Origin: Alphaproteobacteria bacterium
GTDB taxonomy: Bacteria > Pseudomonadota > Alphaproteobacteria > Oceanibaculales > Oceanibaculaceae
DNA: 64,000 bases
Assembly (NCBI GenBank): GCA_018823745.1
Contig: JAHJHR010000008.1
Span: forward strand, 1 to 64,000
Direction: 5' to 3'
Made by a program: the position numbers and the translations under genes. Numbering within the stretch: the first letter of the stretch is position 1; the number at the start of each line of letters is the position of its first letter. Shown one piece after another: positions 1-8,118 of this stretch. Below the pieces are notes generated by a model. That model saw nothing but the letters and a program-made list of their open reading frames with translations, was not told the origin of the DNA and did not search any database.

Positions 1-1
1 G

Positions 2-337
2 GAATGCGGCGCCGACGGCTATATCCCGCCCTGCGTCCATTTCCCCGACATCGTCGAGGCGACACGGATGACCGTCGCGGGGGCGACATTCCTGTCGCGC
101 GAAAGCCTGATGGCGCTGCGCAACACGATGGCGCAGACCGAAAGCAAGGATGTCCTGCTGGAAATGTTCACCGGCCGGCAGCTGGCCGTGGCGCAGGCTT
201 TGCGGCGCGGCGCGGCGAACAAGACGATCGCCTACTTGGGGTCCATCCGTCCGTGCCAATCGCTCGGTCAATGGATAGTCGGGTCAAGCCCGACTATGAC
301 GAAAGAGAAGAATCCGACTCAACCTATGCGGGCATAA
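2..337 (+). pseudogene. Truncated LuxR-type response regulator (3' part only)
   Basis: The frame is open to the left edge. It reads as the end of a receiver domain (ECGADGYIPP, residues 1-10 of the visible part), a linker, and the first helices of a LuxR-type helix-turn-helix (FTGRQLAVAQALRRGAANKT, then IAY). In intact family members about 35 more residues follow, forming the recognition helix and the dimer helix. Here the frame runs directly into the palindromic repeat at 239-309 and stops at 337 after a nonsense tail. The product would lack its recognition helix, so DNA binding is probably lost. An ATG at 68 is internal and not a credible start. That this is a broken gene is inferred from the truncated domain and the repeat at the break. 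Confidence 0.75.
239..309. repeat. Palindromic intergenic-type repeat, copy A (partial)
   Basis: About 71 bp match the element at 32760-32830 with roughly six substitutions. The right arm at 276-298 is a perfect 9-bp hairpin around a TCAAG loop (ATAGTCGGG / CCCGACTAT). The left hairpin present in the second copy is missing here. The copy sits inside the reading frame of a response regulator gene. It resembles the REP-like or MITE-like repeats with a TCAAG/CTTGA loop that are common in alphaproteobacterial genomes. Confidence 0.8.
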
Positions 338-353
338 ACGCTATTCTGCTCGC

Positions 354-1070
354 ATGTCTGACAAGCGCGATCCGACCGGGGCCATCGATGCCGAGTTTAC
401 GGAGGTGGATGTCGCTGCCTTCGCGGATAATCTGGAGACGCGCTGCCCGGTCGTGCTGGTGCTCGACACATCCGCCTCGATGGATGGGCCGGCGATTGCC
501 GAGCTGAATGACGGGCTGGCCGCGTTCCAGGCGGAGGTGGCGGATGATCCTCTGGCGCGGCTGCGGCTCGATCTTGCCATCGTCACCTGTGGCGGTGGCA
601 TCGGCGTTGCCAAGAGCTTTTCCCCGATCGAGGATTTCGTGCCGCCCCTGCTGGAGGCCGCCGGCGATACGCCGCTGGGCGGGGCGCTGCTGGTGGCGCT
701 GGACATGCTGGAGGCGCGCAAGCGGCTCTACCGCGAGGCCGGCGTGCCCTATCACCGGCCCTGGCTGTTCCTGATATCCGACGGTGCGCCGACCGATGGC
801 GAGTTGTGGCGCGAGGCCGCAGCGGCGATTCTGGCCGGCGAGACCGGGCGCAAGCTGTCCTTCTTCGCCATCGGCGTCGGCGGGGCTGATTTCGCGCTGC
901 TGGCGCAGATATCGCCGCCGAGCCGGCCGCCGCTGAAGCTGCAGGGCGTGCGCTTCGGCGCGCTGTTCCGCTGGCTCTCCAGCTCAATGCGACGACTGTC
1001 CACGGCGCGCATCGATCCCGATCATCTGGAGCTGCCCCCGGTCGATGGCTGGGCGGCGCCCCGGCCGTGA
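354..1070 (+). CDS. von Willebrand factor A domain protein (TerY/YegL-like)
   Basis: A 238-residue cytosolic protein with no signal peptide or membrane segment. A vWA domain fills most of it: the metal-ion-dependent adhesion site DTSAS is at residues 38-42, a TPLGGAL segment carries the MIDAS threonine, and ISDGAPTDG supplies the later acidic residue. This pattern matches the TerY/YegL group, small vWA proteins usually encoded beside a protein kinase and a PP2C phosphatase. Its TGA overlaps the GTG of the following kinase gene by 4 bp, so the two are probably translationally coupled. The vWA domain likely binds a partner protein through Mg2+; the partner is unknown. Confidence 0.85.
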   Translation: MSDKRDPTGAIDAEFTEVDVAAFADNLETRCPVVLVLDTSASMDGPAIAELNDGLAAFQAEVADDPLARLRLDLAIVTCGGGIGVAKSFSPIEDFVPPLLEAAGDTPLGGALLVALDMLEARKRLYREAGVPYHRPWLFLISDGAPTDGELWREAAAAILAGETGRKLSFFAIGVGGADFALLAQISPPSRPPLKLQGVRFGALFRWLSSSMRRLSTARIDPDHLELPPVDGWAAPRP

Positions 1071-2560
1071 TCCTGACCGACCGGGCAACCGGCCAGCCGG
1101 TCGCCATGGGCCGCAGCCTCGCCGAAGGGGGCGAGGGCCGGATTCACCTGACCGACCGGCCGGGGTTTCTGGCGAAGCTGTATCACCGCCCGCTGCCCGG
1201 CCATGCCGCGAAGCTCGCGGCGCTGCTGGCGCTGCCGCCGGTGCCGGGCGTGGCCTGGCCGGTGTCATCGCTGGCGGGGGCGACTGGAGAGATTGTCGGC
1301 TTCCTGATGCCGGAAATTGCCGATGCCCTGCCGCTGACCATCCTTGCCAGCCCCCGGTTGCGCGCGCAGATGGCGCCCGGCTTCACCTGGTTCTATCTGC
1401 ATGCCGCGGCGCTCGATCTGGCCCGCATCGTCGCTCGGTTGCACAATGCTGGCATCGTCATCGGCGATCTGAAACCAGAGAATGTGCTGATCGATGCGCG
1501 CGGACGGGCCTGTCTGGTCGATGCCGATTCGATGCAGTTGCCCGGTCATCGTTGCACCGTGGGGGCGGAGGGGTTTCTGGCGCCCGAGATGATCGGTGCC
1601 GATCTCGCCGGGATTGACCGGAGGGCGGCGCAGGATGGCTTCGCGCTGGGCGCGCTGGTGCATGTGCTGCTGCTGGGCCATCACCCCTTTGCCGGGGTCT
1701 GGCGCGGGCCGGGCGATCCGCCGGGGCTGGATGCGCTGGTCAAGGCCGGGCATCTGCCGGGGCTGGCGGTCAGCCCCAACCGGCTCGGGCCTTTCGCCGC
1801 CGGTCCGAATATCCTGCACCCGGTGCTGCGCGGGCTGATCCGCCGCTGCTTTGTCGATGGGCATCGCCATCCGGAACAGCGCCCTGGTGCTGCCGACTGG
1901 GCCGAGGCCCTGCAGGCGGCGCTGGCCGATCTGGTGCTGTGCGATGCTGCGCCGACGCATTTCCGCGCGGCCTCAGCCGGGCCTTGCCCGTGGTGCGCCC
2001 GTGCCGACCGGCAGCAGGGGCAACCCTTCGCACCGCCGCCCGATCCTTCGACCCCGCTGCGCCTGATGGCGGGGGAGTTGCAGCGGGCGCTGGCGGCGGG
2101 CGATCTGCCGCGCCAGGCCTTCCTCTGGGCGCATCATCCGATGCTGCATGACGATACCGCCTTCGGGCCGCAGCGCCCGGCGCTGGATGGGCTGGCGGCG
2201 ATGCTGCCAGTGGTCGAGCGGCTGGTGTCGCTCAGCCGTCGCGCGCCGGATGATGCCGAGGCGCTGGCGTTGGCCTGGCGCAAGCTGGATGACGCAGGCA
2301 TCGCCCTTGCCCGCGCTGTGGATGCCGGCCTGCCGGACCGGGCCGTGGAGGCAGAGCGGAAGTTGGATTTGCTGGCCGCCCTGCGCCAGGCGTTTGCCGA
2401 AGGAATAGAGGTGCCGGAGCAGGCGTTGGCCCTGCGCCATGCCTATGAGGCCGCGCGTACAGCTTTCGGCGAGGGGAACCGTTTCCTGCGCCCCTATGCC
2501 GGCCGCGCGGCGCAGGCAATTCGCCGGCTGGATGCACTCTCCAGAGGTGACTTCGGCTGA
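1067..2560 (+). CDS. Protein kinase domain protein (YegI-like)
   Basis: A 497-residue Ser/Thr-kinase-like protein. The glycine-rich loop LAEGGEGRI is at residues 18-26 and the likely ATP-binding lysine is K37 (FLAKLY). The catalytic loop is IGDLKPENVL near residue 131, and VDADS near 146 replaces the usual DFG motif. HxxGIVIGDLKPEN plus DADS is typical of the bacterial kinases that accompany TerY-type vWA proteins. The C-terminal 200 residues are helical and alanine-rich and carry no domain I can name. The GTG start at 1067 overlaps the vWA stop codon. The PP2C phosphatase that usually completes the triad is not in this window; the next gene encodes a pentapeptide-repeat protein. Confidence 0.85.
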   Translation: MILTDRATGQPVAMGRSLAEGGEGRIHLTDRPGFLAKLYHRPLPGHAAKLAALLALPPVPGVAWPVSSLAGATGEIVGFLMPEIADALPLTILASPRLRAQMAPGFTWFYLHAAALDLARIVARLHNAGIVIGDLKPENVLIDARGRACLVDADSMQLPGHRCTVGAEGFLAPEMIGADLAGIDRRAAQDGFALGALVHVLLLGHHPFAGVWRGPGDPPGLDALVKAGHLPGLAVSPNRLGPFAAGPNILHPVLRGLIRRCFVDGHRHPEQRPGAADWAEALQAALADLVLCDAAPTHFRAASAGPCPWCARADRQQGQPFAPPPDPSTPLRLMAGELQRALAAGDLPRQAFLWAHHPMLHDDTAFGPQRPALDGLAAMLPVVERLVSLSRRAPDDAEALALAWRKLDDAGIALARAVDAGLPDRAVEAERKLDLLAALRQAFAEGIEVPEQALALRHAYEAARTAFGEGNRFLRPYAGRAAQAIRRLDALSRGDFG

Positions 2561-2603
2561 AACCCCTGTAGACTCCGGATCGGGGAATGATGCAGAGGGT
2601 TAA

Positions 2604-3956
2604 ATGGCCGCCGAGCGCGATCAGAAAACGGGCGAGCCGGGGCGAAGGCGCTATTCGCAGGATGATGTGGACGCCGTGCTGGTGAAGCACAAGGCGTATC
2701 TGATGCGCCATCGCGGCGGCATTCGCGCCAGCCTGAAGATGGCGGATTTGTCCTATCTGGATTTCTCCAATTCCGATCTGTCGGAGGCCGATCTGACGGG
2801 TGCGCGCATGATCGGTGCTAATCTGCGCAACACTCGTTTTCATGGCGCCACCCTGTTCGCTGCCGATCTCAGCGGCGCCAATATGGATGGCGCGGATATC
2901 ATGAAATCGGATCTGCGCGGCATCCGCATGCGCAAGGCCAGCCTGATCGGCGCCAAGGTGATGGAATCCGATCTGCGCGACGGCATGCTGTTCAATTCCG
3001 CGCGTGGCGAGCTGACACCGCTGGATTATGAGGCCGGCACGGCGAGCGATGCGCGCTCGATCAATGCCCGCAACGCCGATCTTTCCGGCTCGAAACTGTC
3101 GAACGCCTTCATCGTGCAGAGCGATCTGACCGATGCCGTGATGCGCGGCGCAAAATTCATCCGTGCTGATATGTCGAAGGCCAATATGACCGGCTGCAAT
3201 CTGGTCGGCGCCGATCTGTCGCATGCCAATCTGGAAGGCGCCATCCTGCATGGCGCGATCATGAGCCAGGCGACCCTGCTGTCGACCAATCTGAAATCGG
3301 CCGATCTGATCGGCGCCATACTGGATGCGGTCGATCTTTCCGTCGCCAATACCGACAATGCCCGGATGGTGCGCCGTATCGAGACGCTGACACTGGTGCT
3401 GAAGCAGGCGGTGATCGATCATGTGCTGTGGATCGAGAGCGGCGGGCGCGAGGGACAGCGCGCCGATTTCTCCGAGATTGACATGTCCGGCGAAAACCTC
3501 AGCGATCTGAATTTCGCCGGCGCGAAGATGGCCTTCGCCGTACTGAAGCGGGCCAATCTGAACAAGGTCAGCCTGATGATGGCCGATATGTCCTTTGCCG
3601 ATCTGCGCGATGCTGATCTTTCCTATTCCGATTTGCGGGGCATCAACCTCTCGCGCGCCACTCTGTCGGGCGCGAAGCTGGTGGGCGCGCGCATCGGGCC
3701 GGTGCCGATCGAGGGGGCGACGATCAGCCATTGGCCGTCGAAGCTCGACCATGCCCGGCTCGACCATTGCGACCTGTCAGGGGCGGAACTGCCAAGTGCC
3801 GATCTGGAAGCCGCCGATCTGACGCATGCCATATTGCGCGGCGCCAATCTGTCGGATGCTATCCTGCTGGATGCTAATCTGACCAATGCCGATCTGCGCG
3901 GCGCTTTCCTGAATGGCGCCGATGTGCGCGGCGCGGTGGGCCTGCCGCGCAGCTGA
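2604..3956 (+). CDS. Pentapeptide-repeat protein
   Basis: A 450-residue protein built mostly from A(D/N)LXX repeats, for example LDFSN, LSEADLTGARMIGANL near residues 50-70 and ANLSDAILLDANLTNADLRG at the end. The repeats fall in two blocks, about residues 45-240 and 300-445, separated by a non-repeat segment containing VLKQAVIDHVLWIESGG. Such repeats form a right-handed quadrilateral beta helix, as in the MfpA/Qnr proteins, but that fold alone does not give a function. The N-terminal 45 residues (RRRYSQDDVDAVLVKHKAYL) resemble the short lead helix seen in other alphaproteobacterial family members. The gene starts 43 bp after the kinase gene and is probably in the same operon, so it could be a kinase substrate. 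Confidence 0.9.
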   Translation: MAAERDQKTGEPGRRRYSQDDVDAVLVKHKAYLMRHRGGIRASLKMADLSYLDFSNSDLSEADLTGARMIGANLRNTRFHGATLFAADLSGANMDGADIMKSDLRGIRMRKASLIGAKVMESDLRDGMLFNSARGELTPLDYEAGTASDARSINARNADLSGSKLSNAFIVQSDLTDAVMRGAKFIRADMSKANMTGCNLVGADLSHANLEGAILHGAIMSQATLLSTNLKSADLIGAILDAVDLSVANTDNARMVRRIETLTLVLKQAVIDHVLWIESGGREGQRADFSEIDMSGENLSDLNFAGAKMAFAVLKRANLNKVSLMMADMSFADLRDADLSYSDLRGINLSRATLSGAKLVGARIGPVPIEGATISHWPSKLDHARLDHCDLSGAELPSADLEAADLTHAILRGANLSDAILLDANLTNADLRGAFLNGADVRGAVGLPRS

Positions 3957-3971
3957 GCGGGCCTTCTCCTA

Positions 3972-4010
3972 CCCGGCAAAATTTTCCCACGACATGCAGA
4001 ATTTGCCGGG
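3972..4010. other. Inverted repeat between pentapeptide gene and fliK
   Basis: CCCGGCAAA (3972-3980) pairs perfectly with TTTGCCGGG (4002-4010) across a 21-nt loop. No T-run follows, so it is not a clear terminator. It lies about 80 bp upstream of the sigma-54 site, a distance compatible with an activator binding site, but that is only a suggestion. Confidence 0.35.
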
Positions 4011-4086
4011 TGCGTGGCGCGGGGCGGCCACCGCCTTTCCGGCCGGGCCGTGTTGGAAATGGCGGGAATCCTTGCGTTGCATGTCT

Positions 4087-4102
4087 TGGCCCGGGCCTTG
4101 CT
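4087..4102 (+). promoter_or_regulatory. Sigma-54 promoter for fliK-flgD-flgE
   Basis: TGGCCC-N5-TTGCT matches the RpoN consensus TGGCAC-N5-TTGCW at all but one position, with the required GG and GC exactly ten bases apart. The start of fliK is 37 bp downstream of the site, leaving a leader of about 25 nt. Sigma-54 control of hook and basal-body genes is known from Caulobacter and other alphaproteobacteria, so position and target agree. Confidence 0.7.
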
Positions 4103-4138
4103 GATCTTCGGTCGACCTAATATGCGAGGCGCGACCCG

Positions 4139-5908
4139 ATGGATCTGCAACCGACCGACCGTCTGTATAGCGAGCCTGCCCTTCCTGCGTCTTCGGCGCG
4201 TTCGGATAAGGGGCGGGGCGAGAAGTTCGACTCCTATCTGAAGGATGCGACGGATCGCCGCTCGGAAGACAGGCGCTCTCACGAGGCCCGGGCCTCCCAG
4301 GGGGCCTCCCAGGAGGCCGCGCAGGGCCGCGCCAACGTGTCGACACGCCAGGCAGCGGACGAGCGGAATGTTGCAGCCGACACGGCGGCTCAGGCCGGGA
4401 CAAAGGCCAAGGCAGAGGATGGGCGCGTCGCCGCCGATAGCGTCGCAAAGCCCAAGCCGGCCCCGGCGCCAGCTTCGGCGAAGGAAAAAAATCCGGCAAA
4501 GCCCGCGGTCGCTGCCGATGCACCGGCCAGCGATCAGGCATCACTTCCTGCCGAGCCGGCGGCCAAGCCCGATGCGGTCGCCGCAGCGCCGGCACCCGAT
4601 GCGACGGTCCCGCAGGAGAGCGCTGCCGTGCCACCGACCGGCGAGACTGTAATTCCGACTGAAACCCCTGTCGTCTCAGCCGAGACGGCACCGACCGTTC
4701 CGGTCCCCGCTGATGGCACGCTGGCCGGTGGGGCCGCGACCGATACGCTGACGCCGGAGACCGCACAGGCGGGCGCGGCAGAGGCCATGCCGCCGGTGCC
4801 CAAGGAAACCCCGGCCCCGGTTGCCGTTGGCGATACGGCGATGGCGACCCCGGCTGAAACCGTAGCGACGCCGCCGCAGGGCCAGGCCACGCCAAGTCAG
4901 ACCACGCCCAATCAGGCCGCGCCGCAGACACCGCCTGTTGATACCCCCGTTCAGCCGGCTGCCGTTCCGCAGGCTCCGGCCAATCCGGTCGCACCTGTCG
5001 CAGGGGCGCAGCCCGGCCAGGGCCAGCCGCAAGGCGTGCAGTCGGCGGAGTTGAAGACGCCGTCGCTGCCTGGCCTGGAATCGCTGGCGCCAGAGGCCGG
5101 ATCGGCTGAGACGGTCGCCCCCCAGACTGCCGGCGCTGGCAATAGCCAGACTGCGTCGAATGGCCAGGCGGCTGTGACGTCGCAGGGTGGCACGCAGCAA
5201 CAGGCCGGCGGTCAGGGCCAGAATCAGAATCAGGCGGGCAGTGAGACCGCGCAGCAGACCCAGGCGCTTGCCGAGGGGGCCTCGGCCCAGGCCAAGACGG
5301 CGGGTGCCGCCGATAGTTTCGGGGCCGTTCTCGCCAAGGCGCAGGCCGACAAGCCGGCAGCCTCTGCCGCAGTGACGGGGGCGGCGGCGGAAACACCCAG
5401 CGCCGCACCGTCGATCGGGTCAACCGCGACGCCAAGCTCAGCCGCGGCCAGTGCCGCAGCCAGCGCCGGGCATGCCGCCCCGCCGCGTCCGCCGATGCCG
5501 CTCAGCAACCAGGTCGCCATCCAGTTGCATAACGCGGCGAAGGATGATGTGCGCCGCATCACCATCCATCTGCGCCCGGAACAGCTGGGCAAGGTCGAGG
5601 TGAGCATGGAGGTCGACCAGTCCGGGCGGCTCCAGGCGGTGATCTCGGCCGACAAGCCGGAGACTCTGGATTGGCTGCGCCGCGATGCGCAGCATCTGGA
5701 ACGCGCCCTGCAGGATGCCGGGATGAAGACCGATCAGGGCTCGCTCAGCTTCAATCTGCGCGGCGAGCAGCAGAACAACACGGAACCCGGCCAGCGCCGG
5801 ATCGCCGGCGGCTTTGGCCAGGGCGGCGATAGCGAAACAGATCTGGCGGAGCTGCCGATGGACGGGATTGTCCGACGGCTCGACGCTCTGGTCGATGTCA
5901 GCGTTTAG
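4139..5908 (+). CDS. fliK: Flagellar hook-length control protein FliK
   Basis: A 589-residue protein with the FliK architecture: a long low-complexity region rich in Ala, Pro, Thr and Gln (about residues 20-455), followed by a conserved C-terminal Flg_hook domain of about 85 residues (QVAIQLHNAAKDDVRRITIH, then LRPEQLGKVEVSM, then FNLRGEQQ). FliK is exported by the flagellar type III apparatus, measures hook length, and its C-terminal domain acts on FlhB to switch export from hook to filament subunits. The two downstream genes, flgD and flgE, encode the hook cap and hook subunit whose export it controls. A sigma-54 site lies just upstream. Even without close sequence identity in the middle, context and C-terminus make the call firm. 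Confidence 0.92.
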   Translation: MDLQPTDRLYSEPALPASSARSDKGRGEKFDSYLKDATDRRSEDRRSHEARASQGASQEAAQGRANVSTRQAADERNVAADTAAQAGTKAKAEDGRVAADSVAKPKPAPAPASAKEKNPAKPAVAADAPASDQASLPAEPAAKPDAVAAAPAPDATVPQESAAVPPTGETVIPTETPVVSAETAPTVPVPADGTLAGGAATDTLTPETAQAGAAEAMPPVPKETPAPVAVGDTAMATPAETVATPPQGQATPSQTTPNQAAPQTPPVDTPVQPAAVPQAPANPVAPVAGAQPGQGQPQGVQSAELKTPSLPGLESLAPEAGSAETVAPQTAGAGNSQTASNGQAAVTSQGGTQQQAGGQGQNQNQAGSETAQQTQALAEGASAQAKTAGAADSFGAVLAKAQADKPAASAAVTGAAAETPSAAPSIGSTATPSSAAASAAASAGHAAPPRPPMPLSNQVAIQLHNAAKDDVRRITIHLRPEQLGKVEVSMEVDQSGRLQAVISADKPETLDWLRRDAQHLERALQDAGMKTDQGSLSFNLRGEQQNNTEPGQRRIAGGFGQGGDSETDLAELPMDGIVRRLDALVDVSV

Positions 5909-5919
5909 GAGACAGCACG

Positions 5920-6594
5920 ATGTCCATTACCAGTGTCGGCCAGACCGGCGGCTCCACGACCAGCGCCGCTGATTCGCAAGCCAAGTTGACGGAAAATTTC
6001 GATACTTTCCTGCTGCTGCTGACGACGCAGTTGAAGAACCAGGACCCGCTGAATCCGATGGATAGCAGCGAATTCACCAACCAGCTGGTGATGTTCAGTG
6101 GCGTTGAGCAGCAGATCAAGCAGAACCAGAACCTGGAGACGATGATCCAGCTGCAGCAGGTCAACGAGCAGGCGGCGGTGGTCTCCTATATCGGCAAATA
6201 CGTCTCGGCCGAGGGCGCGCAGGCACCCTTGCAGGACAGCGAGGCGAACTGGACCTATGCGCTGGGCGAGGGTGTCACCAACACCAAGCTGCAGGTCGTC
6301 GATGCCACGGGCAAGGTCGTCTATAGCCAGGACGGCGAGATCAAGTCCGGCGCCCATACCTTCCAGTGGGACGGCAAGGGCACGAATGGCGAGCAGCTTC
6401 CGGACGGGCCTTATACGCTGCGCGTCAACGCCACGGACCGCGATTCGAAAGCTGTGGGTACAGCCGTCGGCTATGTCGCCCGGGTAACCGGCATCGGCAA
6501 GTCGGATGTCGGTCCGGTGCTGAAATTCGGCGATATGGGCCTGTTGCTGGACAAGGTGATTTCGGTGGAGGAGGACCCGGCGAGCGCTTCGTAA
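5920..6594 (+). CDS. flgD: Flagellar hook assembly (capping) protein FlgD
   Basis: A 224-residue protein. The N-terminal FlgD signature FLLLLTTQLKNQDPLNPMDS is followed by EFTNQLVMFSGVEQQIKQN (about residues 28-68). The C-terminal half has the FlgD Tudor/FnIII-like region with YSQDGEIKSGAHTFQWDGKG near 130-150. FlgD forms the scaffold cap on which FlgE subunits polymerise and is exported by the flagellar type III system. It starts 11 bp after fliK with a GGAG-type ribosome binding site, so the two are in one operon. Length is typical. Confidence 0.95.
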   Translation: MSITSVGQTGGSTTSAADSQAKLTENFDTFLLLLTTQLKNQDPLNPMDSSEFTNQLVMFSGVEQQIKQNQNLETMIQLQQVNEQAAVVSYIGKYVSAEGAQAPLQDSEANWTYALGEGVTNTKLQVVDATGKVVYSQDGEIKSGAHTFQWDGKGTNGEQLPDGPYTLRVNATDRDSKAVGTAVGYVARVTGIGKSDVGPVLKFGDMGLLLDKVISVEEDPASAS

Positions 6595-6666
6595 AAAGCG
6601 GTCCCGTCGGCGCAACATGACACAGGGCTGTAGCAAGGCGGCCCTTCAAATGAGGAGCAGAAGCAG

Positions 6667-8016
6667 ATGAGCGTTCTAGGTGGTCTCTATTCGGGTATCT
6701 CGGCGCTGGGCGCCCAGTCCCGCAATTTCGGCATCATTTCCGACAACATCGCCAACGTGAACACGATTGGCTACAAGGAGGTCGAGGGCCGGTTCTCAAA
6801 CTTCGTCACCTCGAAGAGCGTGGCGCGCAATTTCTCGCCGGGCGGCGTGACGCTGCGGCCGTTCTATGACCCGCAGAAGCAGGGCCTGCTGCAGACCTCG
6901 GACAGCAAGACCGACATCTCGATCACCGGCAACGGCTTCTTCGTGGTGAACAAGGCGGCGAACGCGGCGACCGATTCCGACAGCTTCCTGTTCACCCGCG
7001 CCGGTGATTTCACGGCGGACAAGGATGGTAACCTCGTCAATTCCGGCGGCTATTACCTGCAGGGCTGGCTGCTGAATGCCGATGGCACTGTCGTCAACTC
7101 CACCAGCCAGGACCAGCTGACCAGCCTGCAGACGGTGAATGTCTCCGGCTTCTCCTCGGTCGGCCAGCCGACGCAGAACGTGTCCCTCACCGCCAATTTG
7201 CCTGCGGGCCAGGATCCTGCCGCCGTGGGTCCACATCAATCCACCAATTTGTCGATCTTCGATTCGCTGGGTGCGCGGCAGAGCCTGACCTTCCAGTGGA
7301 ACAAGTCGGCGCTGCCGGCCACCAATGAATGGACGATGACGGCGGGTATCACCGACAGTACCGGCACCTTCAACGCCATCGCCGGCGCCACCGCGACCGT
7401 GCAGTTCGATGGCAATGGCGGTCTCGCTGGCCCGCTCAGCACCGATGCCTTCACGGCGGTGGGCGCTGCTTTCACCCTGAACGCCGATGGCACGCTTGCT
7501 ATCACCATTCCGCAGGCTGACCTGGCCGTCTCCGGTGCGGAACTGCCGAATGACCTGCCGCTGGTGCTGGATCTCGGCACGCCGGGGCAGGCGAATGGCC
7601 TGACCCAGTTTTCCGGCGATTATGAGTTGAAGCTGGCCAACCAGGACGGCAGTGCGCCGTCCGGCCTGGATCAGGTCATCATCGATGAGAACGGCCTGGT
7701 GACCGGCGTGTTCGCCAACGGCCAGACCCGCGCGATCTACCAGATCCCGACCGCGACCTTCCCGGCCGCGACGCGTCTCGACCGCGACAATGGCAACGCC
7801 TTCACCATCACCTCGAACTCCGGTGATGTGGTGCTGAACCGGCCCGGCGTCGGCGCCCATGGCGCCTTGCGACCGGAAACGCTGGAAAGCTCGACCGCCG
7901 ACACGGCGGAAGAGTTCGCCGATCTGATCGTCGCCCAGCGCGCCTATTCGGCCGCGACGCGCATCATCACCACCGGCGACGAGATGCTGGACGAAGCGAT
8001 CCGCATGAAGCGGTAA
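6667..8016 (+). CDS. flgE: Flagellar hook protein FlgE
   Basis: A 449-residue hook subunit. The N-terminal rod-type motif is at about residues 14-40 (ALGAQSRNFGIISDNIANVN, then TIGYK). An F-hook/FlgE central domain follows, and the C-terminal FlgE signature is ADLIVAQRAYSAATRIITTG, then DEMLDEAIRMKR. These terminal helices form the coiled coil in the hook. The gene follows flgD by 72 bp with an AGGAG ribosome binding site near 6653 and ends just before a strong intrinsic terminator, so it closes the fliK-flgD-flgE operon. No cysteine-rich or other odd region is seen. Confidence 0.95.
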   Translation: MSVLGGLYSGISALGAQSRNFGIISDNIANVNTIGYKEVEGRFSNFVTSKSVARNFSPGGVTLRPFYDPQKQGLLQTSDSKTDISITGNGFFVVNKAANAATDSDSFLFTRAGDFTADKDGNLVNSGGYYLQGWLLNADGTVVNSTSQDQLTSLQTVNVSGFSSVGQPTQNVSLTANLPAGQDPAAVGPHQSTNLSIFDSLGARQSLTFQWNKSALPATNEWTMTAGITDSTGTFNAIAGATATVQFDGNGGLAGPLSTDAFTAVGAAFTLNADGTLAITIPQADLAVSGAELPNDLPLVLDLGTPGQANGLTQFSGDYELKLANQDGSAPSGLDQVIIDENGLVTGVFANGQTRAIYQIPTATFPAATRLDRDNGNAFTITSNSGDVVLNRPGVGAHGALRPETLESSTADTAEEFADLIVAQRAYSAATRIITTGDEMLDEAIRMKR

Positions 8017-8052
8017 AAGCCCGCTTCATAGAGTCTCCTTGCTTCTGCCTCG

Positions 8053-8086
8053 ACGAAACCCCCGGCCATGGCCGGGGGTTTTCGTT
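8053..8086 (+). terminator. Intrinsic terminator after flgE
   Basis: A perfect 20-bp palindrome, CCCCCGGCCATGGCCGGGGG (8059-8078), is flanked by CGAAA on the left and TTTTCG then TTTT on the right. It ends the flagellar operon and could also act, from the other side, on the convergent hydrolase gene. Confidence 0.85.
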
Positions 8087-8118
8087 TTGCGCGCCGTGGA
8101 AGACCGCGCGTACCGCCA

